From the NCBI GenBank assembly GCA_963575645.1, contig OY754470.1:23728501-23792500 (forward strand): a stretch of DNA of 64,000 nucleotides, read 5' to 3'. Of this stretch, positions 55,446 to 64,000 are shown piece by piece (position 1 is the stretch's first letter; each line of letters opens with the position of its first letter). The notes beneath the pieces are model-generated. The model saw nothing but the letters and a program-made list of their open reading frames with translations, was not told the origin of the DNA and made no database searches. This DNA is from Xanthostigma xanthostigma. Taxonomy: Eukaryota > Arthropoda > Insecta > Raphidioptera > Raphidiidae. The translations under genes were made by a program, and so were the position numbers.

Positions 55446-57706
55446 ATATAACTTATTGGAAAGATGGGTTGGGTCCAAGCTCAAACAAATAATTCTACTG
55501 ACTAAGGACCTTAAAAAGAAGACAATGAGATAATCTGACAAATAAATCAGCTCGTTATTTTTTTATAGTACGTTTAGTACCACTTTTTATCTGCATAGTA
55601 CCGCAATAAAATATTGTGCGGTTTAAATAAGTCACGTAAATTTTTCAATATTATTGTTTAATTGACATAAAAATCTGACGTTTTTTTTATATTGCAGTAT
55701 AAAAATTCGTTCAGCCAATTATTTATGATATGTAACACAGAATCAATGACTTTATTTTTTTCAACGACGTTTAAGGTTTCTATATGCTTAGTCGAATATT
55801 TTCAGATCGGATCGAAATATACCGAAAGATCTAAGTCGATTGAAACTCGACCGTACAGTGCCAGTTTTCATTTATTCTTTTATTTGTTGTCATTCCGAAT
55901 TAAGGAGCCTTGAAAAAGAAATCTATGTTTGCAATTTCTTTTCAAAATGTCGAGGGAGAGACGTTATGTTTTATCTCGGTGCATCTTTTTTAAATTCAGA
56001 GAAGACGAACGACTCTCTCTTTTTGTTGCCGAGCACACTAAACCTTGACTATTAGTGAATAATGGCGGATAAGTTAGTTTTGGTGTCCCGTGTCCAGTTT
56101 GTTACCAAAGAATCTCTAATCAGAACCAGATCGATCAACAGAAATATACAGTAGATTATGATTTATATCACGAAAAATATAATATTTTCCTCTGGAGTTT
56201 TCGATAGTTGTTCGGTGTTGATTCGAATGTGATGTGCTCGTAGGCTACGTAGGGTACTACGTAGCGCTATGTCACTCGCCATAAGCAGAATTTATTATGA
56301 TATTCCGCGTTCGTAGTCCTCTGAGAGACGACCACAACCATTGACCGAAGTGAGTTTTATTGGTACTGCTGATGAGCTTCCAAAACTTTGCTGGTGAAAA
56401 ACAATACTTTACAGCAGTCAAAGATATGCATCCAGTCCTCAAGCCATATCAATACGACCCGCGACTTGTATCTATCCAATGAGGATTTTAGACACCCGAC
56501 ATCAATGAGCTTATCAAAAACAAGAGACTTCAGGTGTTTGGATCCTCAAGCTCAAGACAATTTTCCCTGTTTATTACCTTTATATGAACACCAATTTAGA
56601 CTAAATAAATAACCAAAATATGTGTTCCATTTTGCTCACTAATAGGACTATTAAGACAACAATTTAGTAACTTCTCAACAACAATTATTATTGGATGATT
56701 ATTTCGAGACCCACCTGATGGGCGCATTGCTTTCGAAATGTACGCCAAATAACAAAATTGTTGTCCAGGAAGTGAGTAAATTGATATTTTTTCCACTCAG
56801 ATTTACCGTATATAAAAATGTTCAGTTATTTTTAATAAATAGAGCTTCAACTGTGCTGATATGCAGGAGTTATTTTTTTTTTCAAAACCAGTTCATACAC
56901 ATCTATGGATGGAGTTATATCACACGCACCGTCAGCGGCGACACGTCAAATTGGAACTAATCCAGATATTTAGACTGGAGGACAGAATATTATAAGGCAT
57001 AATAAATATTTTGAAATTAAATATTATCTATTCATCCTTTTACTCCAAAAATCCTTTTTGCTAATATTTTGAGTGATAACTATTCGATTATTAAAATATC
57101 TCGAGAAATTATTCAAAAGCATTCTAATGATTTTTATAATTACCTATGAGTTACGACTTATAATACAATCTCCCAGTTATAAATTATTATACCGCACGCT
57201 TTTTTTTTACTTTTTAAAACACTTCACGTAATTGTTGTGTTCACAGTATAGAATATGATTACTTACGTCTTTTATATGCCTCTCTTCTATTAAGTCCTGC
57301 ATGCAGATGACTCTTTCAAATCTCACAATCGAAAACTAGATCTAAATTAATTCGTTACAATAATCATATCGAATGCATAGACAGGTAGAACGAATTATGC
57401 TTTCACACGAGATAGTAATGCTTTGCACAGTTTCTGCAATTTATCGTAGTCGTGGCCTTCACGTGAAATGAGGGGCATTGCAATGATTCTTTTCGACTGC
57501 CTTTTCATTACTCGTGGACGAGCCGCCTCCGATCAACGTTTGATATGACAGCGTCTGCTCATGTGTATATTATATGTGCCTACAGAGTACCAACCTCCAA
57601 GTCTGTTTGCGCACGGCACAAATTCTGATTTATGATTTGTTTATATAATATAATCATAATAATACGTCTCTGTTCGCTCGACCCGACATGAACTCATTCA
57701 CCGCTC
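55446..57706. other. No recognisable gene in 2.2 kb
   Basis: Short open frames of 66-89 codons on both strands only. No shared repeat and no RNA gene were recognised. Confidence 0.35.
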
Positions 57707-57709
57707 TTA

Positions 57710-57903
57710 TAGTACTAACAGACGGTCGAACTTGGTTCGAAGCGGACAGCGGATCTGGTCCGCTCCGTACCAAATCTGTTCGTCTGTACGGTAGTCTGCG
57801 TGTCCGCCCGGTTCGATGGGAACAGATTCGGTCGTCTGTTGCAAGATCCGCCGTACCATGTCCGTTGTCGGACCGGACCAAGTTCGATCGTGTGTTAGCA
57901 CTA
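57710..57903. mobile_element. PIF/Harbinger-like MITE, 194 bp
   Basis: The ends TAGTACTAACAGACGGTCGA and, in complement, TAGTGCTAACACACGATCGA (then ACTTGGT on both) are inverted repeats of about 28 bp bounded by TTA on both sides (57707-57709 and 57904-57906), the 3-bp target of PIF/Harbinger elements. It is GC-rich against the AT-rich surroundings. Open frames on both strands cross it but are incidental. Confidence 0.8.
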
Positions 57904-58121
57904 TTAGGATAAAAATACCCTTCATTTCAAATGATATAATTACGTTTTCATTTAAAATAAGGTTTCAGGGCAAACTTAGAAGTTATTTCAGTGGAAGGAA
58001 AGTTCAAGAAACATTCAAGCATCATGACGCGCAGTGCAAGAATCTCAAACTTTCTACCCTTGTGGTGTAATATATTATTACTTTTTAGCGTGTTTGCTTA
58101 TTTAAACGAATTTTTATACAT

Positions 58122-58327
58122 TGCGGAATTAGCGATGTAGCATAGTGGCGAGAGCACTAGACTCGCATTCGGGAGGTACTGGGTTCTCAAATCCCGGCGG
58201 GGACAGATGTGGCTGGGGGACTTTTTTATACTACTTAGCGCCGAGAAATGGTAATTTCTCCTCCATAATTCCAGATAAATATCGAGATGGATCTTATTGA
58301 AAGCCATAGCCTGTCAAACTCCTATTT
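58122..58327 (+). mobile_element. tRNA-derived SINE, copy 2
   Basis: GATGTAGCATAGTGGCGAGA gives the A-box region, AGCACTAGACTCGCATTCGG is identical in sense to copy 1 and GGTTCTCAAATCCCGG is a decayed B box. The body (GCCGAGAAATGGTAATTTC, ATAATTCCAGATAAATATCG) and the 3' end CTGTCAAACTCCTAT are shared with 38159-38396. Confidence 0.85.
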
Positions 58328-58570
58328 TCAAAAAAAATGTGAAAAAGTCAGATATCACGATATTTTTAAATGTGATGAAAATGAAGTGAAAACAGTTTAT
58401 TATTTTACGTGCAAAAAACATTACTCGCCTGACTTAAAACTCACTATCGTTCGTTTCAACATTATATCACACCTCGTCAGTAATATGTATATTTCACTTC
58501 ACACTACATTTTATTTAAACTACTATTAAGTTATAATTTTCCATATTCAATTTTATACATACATAATATA

Positions 58571-58725
58571 AGCTCTGTTATAAGAACGGTAACAGAACCG
58601 TCATCGTCTTGTAAAGTAGCGAAAACGAAACTGTATCGGTTGTTGAGCTACTGCGTAAGACTATGAGCTACTGCGCAAGACTTTGACGGTTCTGTTACCG
58701 TTCTCAGAGAGCTTGGAACAGAGCT
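58571..58725. mobile_element. 155-bp MITE with 8-bp target duplication
   Basis: AGCTCTGTT and AACAGAGCT are the outer inverted ends, followed inward by a second inverted pair GAACGGTAACAGAACCGTCA and its complement. The flanks ATAATATA (58563-58570 and 58726-58733) are identical 8-bp duplications, though AT-only. An 8-bp duplication points to the hAT or P superfamily. The middle holds a direct repeat of GAGCTACTGCG. Confidence 0.8.
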
Positions 58726-58733
58726 ATAATATA

Positions 58734-60400
58734 ATACAAATAGACAAACATTAAACAATCAATGTGAGTTATTGTTTTAGGTATTAATTTCCACTAAAAA
58801 TGACAGCCTGTTGATGATGCTGTTCTATCGAAGCTTGAGACACATTGAACTAAATCCTGAAACAATTATGCTAAAACAGCAATTAGTTAATTGGAACATA
58901 ATACCTATCTATTGAGCCCGTTTCAATCGAATATATATAATTAGCTAAATACCAATTAGTGCTAATTAGTGACATTGTTCATTATATTTGTTTTATAAAA
59001 GATTAGGTTACAAAAATAATAAATATACCTAGTACAAACCTAAAGTTATGCTACAAATAATGATAATAATTTAATAATAATAATCATACGTAGGTATAGG
59101 TATAGGTCACGGTAGAAGCTATGGATGTATAAGATAGATATATTTATAATTCGAGTCCGCCTAATTGAGCTTTCGAATTAAAAAAATTGTAATTTTTAAA
59201 ATTTTTTTAAATAATTTATCACAAATAATACTGAATAAGAAATAATATTTTAAAAGTAGATAATTATAAAAATTTAAATAAAATTCAGAAAACTTTATAC
59301 AATAAAAGTTGTGTACTTATGTGGGATACTATCAAAATAACTATGAATAAAACATTATGACGCACACGTTTTTGGCGCATTATCGGAACTTATTAAGAAC
59401 TAATTTTAAAATAAACGTCACTTTTCAATTAAGAAGTTAAAAAAATAAAAACAGTTTTGATATAAAACTTCTATGTATAATCTCTCCATTTATGAAAAAA
59501 ATATTTTTCATTCAAAAACCTAATTGTTTTTATAAAAACGATTAATTTGAATAATATATCTGAAACAAAAAAACATTTGTCATAAATCTAGCTTTTTAAA
59601 ATGGCCGTGTCTTAAGAAAACAGCGAGAACGAAACTGTTGACAGTATTTAATTGAATTTTCCATTCCAACTTTACCAAAAGCTGTACACAATGGAATCAG
59701 TAGGTAGGTATCTAATTGAAAATATTATTTAGCATTCAATGAAATGAAACAAAAAAAAAATTAAATTAGCTTACTGATTAAAAAAGAAATTTATTTGTTA
59801 GTTTTATCGACAGCGAAGGTATGTTTTTGACGTAAGGCAAATATGGTACACAATCTCTAACAAAATCTCTTTACACATGAATAATAAAATGTTTCCTGTT
59901 GTGTACATTTTCCTTTGAAATTAACGTAAAACTTTACATTTTGATGATGATTATTATTTCATTTTACACGAATTTTATTTTTTAAAATACTATCAGCAAC
60001 AACATACACGTACCACGTTCACATTTGATTTCACACTTAAATTAACATGGAAATGGATATTTTTACTTGTAGATTTAACGTTTTTATATGGGTTTATATA
60101 ATTAAAGCTAAAATGAACACCAGACTTACTTTTAAATATTTTTATTTAATTTTTTTACGATAATACGCTTGCAGTTGCACGAACGACAATTTTGTCCGTA
60201 GGTTCACTAGCGTTAATGTCAGCTTTGAAAGAAATTCTGTCCTAACCCGACTTGATAATTAATAGTACACTAAATTGGCCCATTTTCCAATGAAATCGAA
60301 GGATATAGATAGACCAAAAAAATAAATAAAAACAAGAAATGAGTCCTTCATTCAAAAAAAAAAAAAATGATATAATTTTTTTATATCAACATAGATATAT
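58734..60400. other. No gene seen
   Basis: Very AT-rich sequence with simple runs and TAGGTAGGTAT. No supported features. Confidence 0.35.
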
Positions 60401-61030
60401 AGAATTTCCGAATGTTTGTCTGTCTGTTTGCCTTTCCAGGCACTTCAGAAGGCCGACGTTGAACTAGTATTCGGATACTTTGAACACTTCCAGTATAAGA
60501 TTTTCTTCCCGAAGACAGAAACGGGGAGTTTTAAATAATGTTAACTTTCATTATGAAGCTCCCAGAAGCTGAAATTTTATACACTTATAATTTTTAATGT
60601 ACTTATCTCTGTATGTCTGTCTTTCCAGGGCTTCTAGAACGTCTCCGTTAAACTAGGAATCTGACACTTCTAGTATATTATCTAATGGTGTCGTATTTTC
60701 AAATGTCTCCCTGGGACCAGAAATAGAGAGATTTTCGAAGAAAGCTCCCCTTTGACCTATAGAAAACTAAAATTTTGTACACCTATAGGAGAATAGAATT
60801 TGACGGAGCCACAATTATTTAGATTTTCAGTCTGATGGCGACAAAACTAGAGATGTTTTTCAAAAAAACTATGCTAACTTCCCTAAAAAGGTTCCTGTTA
60901 ACTTAAAGAGCTAAAATTTTGCACACTTTTAGTATAGACCACAACGTAAAATTTTCGAAAAAGCATATGTAGTGTGCAAGGAAGTTCTTCAGTACTCACA
61001 GACTTCCTGCTTTACTTTTGAATTTTCAAA
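60400..61030 (+). repeat. Diverged ~210-bp tandem units with TGTCTGTCT...CCAG
   Basis: TTGTCTGTCTGTTTGCCTTTCCAGG with CACTTC and GACGTTGAACTAG is repeated as TATGTCTGTCTTTCCAGGG with GCTTCT and CCGTTAAACTAG about 200 bp on; phrases such as GCTGAAATTTTATACAC and AAACTAAAATTTTGTACAC recur (about 60568, 60767, 60914). Old tandem structure, possibly the non-coding tail of a retroelement. Confidence 0.5.
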
Positions 61031-61286
61031 CACATTTTCAAATATCAGAGTTCAATGCTATGCCTGGCAAAGGCAGGCTTAACCACTTGTTTTGTTAATA
61101 ACAATGCATCACTGCTAAACATTTTGGCAGAACTCCTACATTCTGAGACGAACATCTTGACCATAACCTATTGCGGGCTCTATTATAATATTAAGAGTCG
61201 GATAGGTTATAGTCTTTAAAAAAATGTACCCGCACGACCGGACGCCAAACCAGCCCTCTGGATTTCTGGCTACAACCCGACAAGCT

Positions 61287-61932
61287 CAGGGGTTGGCAAC
61301 CTTTTGAGACGGAAGGATCAAAAGTTACAATTTACAAAATTTCCCTGTTTTTAAAGGGCCACTAAAAATTTTCGTTTCAGTATTATAGTATAATATAGAT
61401 AGATAGTTTATTCATCATAGCGTCAAAACATAGTTCAAATATGACAAGTCACAATAGGTATACAAAATGCAAGAATTATACAAAATGAAAGAATTAACAT
61501 AGAGAAAAAAAAATAGTAAGAAAATGCCAATATATAGGTACCTATATACAACTTATGAGGTATAAAAATCGTCTAGTGAATAAAAACATTGCTCAATTAA
61601 TTTTTTTTTAAAATACGCTTAAAGCTATTAAAGTCGTTGATGCGTCGAATTGATTCAGGCAATTTATTATAAATAGCACTGCCAGCACACACAGGACTTT
61701 TTTTATATATCCGAGGACGACTGACTGACAACACGTCGCGACGGGGGCGGAGCGGGTGAGACGCTAGTGGAAGTGATCGAGAGATAGATATGGTACTCAA
61801 TCATGGATCGATTGGACGATTTTTACAGATTTTATAATAAAATAGTTATTTTTTGCGTATGGAACTGGAGAGCCGCAACTTTACATCAAAAGAGCCGCAT
61901 GCGGCTCACGAGCTGCAGGTTTCCGACCCCTG
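61287..61932 (+). mobile_element. hAT element with a nested LINE fragment
   Basis: CAGGGGTTGGCAACCT at the left and AGGTTTCCGACCCCTG at the right are hAT-type ends. The flanks GACAAGCT (61279-61286) and GACTAGCC (61933-61940) agree at 6 of 8 positions. GAGCCGCATGCGGCTCACG near the right end is a typical subterminal motif. The middle (about 61390-61850) is occupied by an unrelated LINE piece. Confidence 0.8.
61390..61850 (-). mobile_element. LINE 3' fragment nested in a hAT element
   Basis: The minus-strand frame ending at 61597 reads RPRRDVLSVSRPRIYKKSP, VCAGSAIYNKLPESIRRI and NDFNSFKRILKK. The pattern, an R-P-R tract, then GxxIYNKLPxSIR and FKxxLKK, is the C-terminal end of LINE reverse-transcriptase proteins after the catalytic domain. 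A GATAGATAGTTTATTCATCA stretch at 61398-61417 may be its 3' tail. The catalytic part is missing, so it is 5'-truncated, the usual outcome of target-primed reverse transcription. It probably belongs to the same broad class as 47049-47297 but covers a later part of the protein. Confidence 0.7.
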
Positions 61933-62674
61933 GACTAGCCACAACCATCCCCTTGTGTTCTTCATTCGTTTGATGTTACTATATTTAACAAAAATGAAAT
62001 TACACGTAAAGAAAAATGTTTTATATAAAATTATCCCTAATTACTGGCTTGTGACATATATGACCTGGGTCATACATAAATATTTAGACTACATATAGCT
62101 TTAAAAGGGTAGTCACAAACGCTAAAGGCGTGTGAATTGTGTTAAACTTATTCGGAAGGTTGTAATTTGAAGGTTAAACCTAACAAGAGCGATGTACACA
62201 AAGTTATGCAAAAGGGAGTAAAATAAAAGCATTTTAACAAATGATTCCCAACATCGTGTAGCACGCTGTTGTTACGTAATACATTTTTATTTATCCCAGC
62301 GTCTGACCGTTGATTATGAATTCAAGCAACGATTCCATTCAAGCTGTGGAGGGCTTTGGCGCTATACTCCTGCTCATCCCGTATCCAGCTTGTACAGAGC
62401 CACGTGTTATACAAGCTCGCCCAAAATCTCCTACATTGCATAGTTGAGGAAGTTTAGCGCTATACCGTTTATCAAGCCGATCGGTTGACCGCCCACTTCG
62501 TGAGAACGAACGATCTATTAAAACGCCTTATTTACAAGAAAACAAATGCATTTTGGTTTTTCATTTCCACACCGAGAGATGGTGTGACTGCTCATTTTTA
62601 AATATTATCATTATAGTACTTATTAATCTTGTTTGAAACGCCAACTAGTTGAAAGCCCAGTTGGTTTCCTTAAA

Positions 62675-63377
62675 GGCCCCCATACACCTCGTTCTTTTTT
62701 GGCAGTTTTCATCGTCACGATAAAACACGTCGGTCAAAACCGAAGTGTATGGGCAAAAACTGTCGATGAAACACGGCAGTTTTTTTATCTGCCGAAGCTT
62801 GATTTTAAACACGACGTGTTTGCTGGTTGTCGTTTTAAATCGTAATGTGTGGCGCTTTCCGATAGAATCGACGTGTTTATTCAGTGGTGCGACGTACAGC
62901 AAATAAGTCATATTAATTAAATGATTGTAATTAGTTTGAGTATTGATTTATATTTTAACCGTTTTAGTGCTAAGCAATTTTGACAAAAATAAATGAAAAT
63001 TGCTATAAACATATTGATTAATTTAGAGGAAAAAATAATGGTGTCAAATAAAACACTCTAATTTAGACTAATATCAATCAATTTTATTAATTATTTTTGC
63101 ATTATATTGTTTATTAATGTTTATTAAACATAAAATAATATCAATATTATTGTATTTTCCATCAAAGCAAATCGTATTAATGATGCCACGACTTCAGAAA
63201 AACTGAACGAATTACGAAACTACGCCTCTGTGTTTAAATTAACCGTACAGTTTTACCAGTGCGGTTAAAACTGCCATAAAAGAACGAGGTGTATGGGGAT
63301 GGCCGTTGTTCGTGTTTAACCGTACAGTTTTACCCGGCGGTTAAAACTGCCAAAAAAGAACGAGGTGTATGGGGGCC
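62675..63377. mobile_element. TIR element with perfect 35-bp ends
   Basis: The first 35 bp (62675-62709, starting GGCCCCCATACACCTCG) and the last 35 bp (63343-63377) are perfect inverse complements over 703 bp. Just inside the right end the terminal ~70 bp has been duplicated (about 63240-63310, ending GAACGAGGTGTATGGGGATG). Subterminal GTTTTAAC/GTTTTACC repeats occur on both sides, and the middle is AT-rich. No target duplication could be read (flanks TTAAA and ATAAC). Superfamily unassigned; overlapping open frames on both strands are incidental. Confidence 0.88.
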
Positions 63378-63833
63378 ATAACCAGTTTACATTCAGAACA
63401 AAGCACGTTAGATAGGTATGTTTTTATTTATTCAACTCATGCGCGCTAATCATGTTTTATCATGCCTAAAAACCGAACCCTAAATAGCCATTTACCGACT
63501 GGTGACAATTACTTGTCATAACTCAATGAAAATTCCTACTAGCTCGGCCATTGTGGAGTAATGAAAATAAACGTAACTATTTTCTGAGTCGTAACGAAAT
63601 AGTAGGTAACAACAACTCCCTGTTGTTACCCATTGAGACTAAAATTGAGAGGCCGAATGTTTTCGACATGGAGTTTATTCATAACCGGCTAACCTCAAAC
63701 CAAAACATTCGTGCTGTTTGGTGCTGTTAGTATTGACAGTTTTTTTTATAAAGAAATAAATAGATATTTACAAGATCTCATTAATAACAATAAATAAAAC
63801 ATGAATAACGCGCAATTGTTGAATAAAATTATG

Positions 63834-63896
63834 GGCGTAACTTGTAGGCTAAGTCATGACCTGTCAGCATGAATGACTTAGACTACTAGTTACGCC
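63834..63896. repeat. 24-bp-arm hairpin
   Basis: GGCGTAACTTGTAGGCTAAG is mirrored by CTTAGACTACTAGTTACGCC with two mismatches, around a loop of about 15 bases. It is bounded by AT-rich sequence. Possibly a very small fold-back element. Confidence 0.7.
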
Positions 63897-64000
63897 AATA
63901 ACTATTACATTCCCGCTAATCCAGGTGTAATACGTCAAAATACAACTGATATTTAAAAATATATTACAGAGTAGCCACTGTTTGCTACAATTGTTAAGAA

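Noticed and set aside
57654-57925. Arginine-rich frames on both strands
   Set aside because: They are readings of the GC-rich PIF-like MITE and its flanks.

Overview
The window is AT-rich, non-coding-looking animal DNA, most likely from an insect: tRNA-derived SINEs, LINE tails, many hAT, TTAA-flanked and PIF/Harbinger-like elements, fold-back repeats, and introns with GT/AG borders. I cannot fix the order or species. There is no bacterial gene organisation and no complete host gene; nearly every long open frame is either satellite or a chance frame.

Layout. 1-15059 is one uninterrupted satellite array, cut by the window edge, built from two related words, GACCAGAAAATGATC (15 bp) and GACCAGAAAAGGGAAC (16 bp), mostly alternating as a 31-bp unit. 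Its minus strand has no stop in any frame, which explains open frames of up to 2568 codons; I do not call them genes. Marker variants recur in blocks, so the array has grown by segmental duplication. From 15 to 26 kb lie two copies of one gene-like unit on the minus strand. The right copy (21.4-25.2 kb) contains three exons that join in frame across GT/AG introns and encode the C-terminal part of a protein I read as tyrosine-recombinase-like (motifs LTSSRLRK, FMGHT, HEQFYR, LPQEVYQTAKIAK). A 1165-bp hAT element sits in its intron, and the left copy (15.4-16.4 kb) preserves the empty target site.

From 26 to 64 kb the sequence is a mosaic of mobile elements: hAT elements with 8-bp target duplications at 26993, 30077, 42132, 45103 and 61287; a 2-kb TA-flanked element (32376-34398) that is mostly one giant palindrome; a nearly perfect 352-bp-arm palindrome at 47.8-48.5 kb; a long inverted-repeat element at 35.7-36.6 kb; two SINE copies at 38.2 and 58.1 kb; two opposed copies of an element carrying an ~85-bp minisatellite at 38.8 and 50.4 kb; three tandem ~217-bp units at 45.6 kb; LINE reverse-transcriptase tail fragments at 47.0 and 61.6 kb; and TIR elements at 51.2, 57.7, 58.6 and 62.7 kb. 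Several elements are nested, giving a relative order of events.

The most informative observations are the spliced recombinase-like gene with its dated hAT insertion, the stop-free two-word satellite, and the very young palindrome. All family names come from motif reading without database searches.
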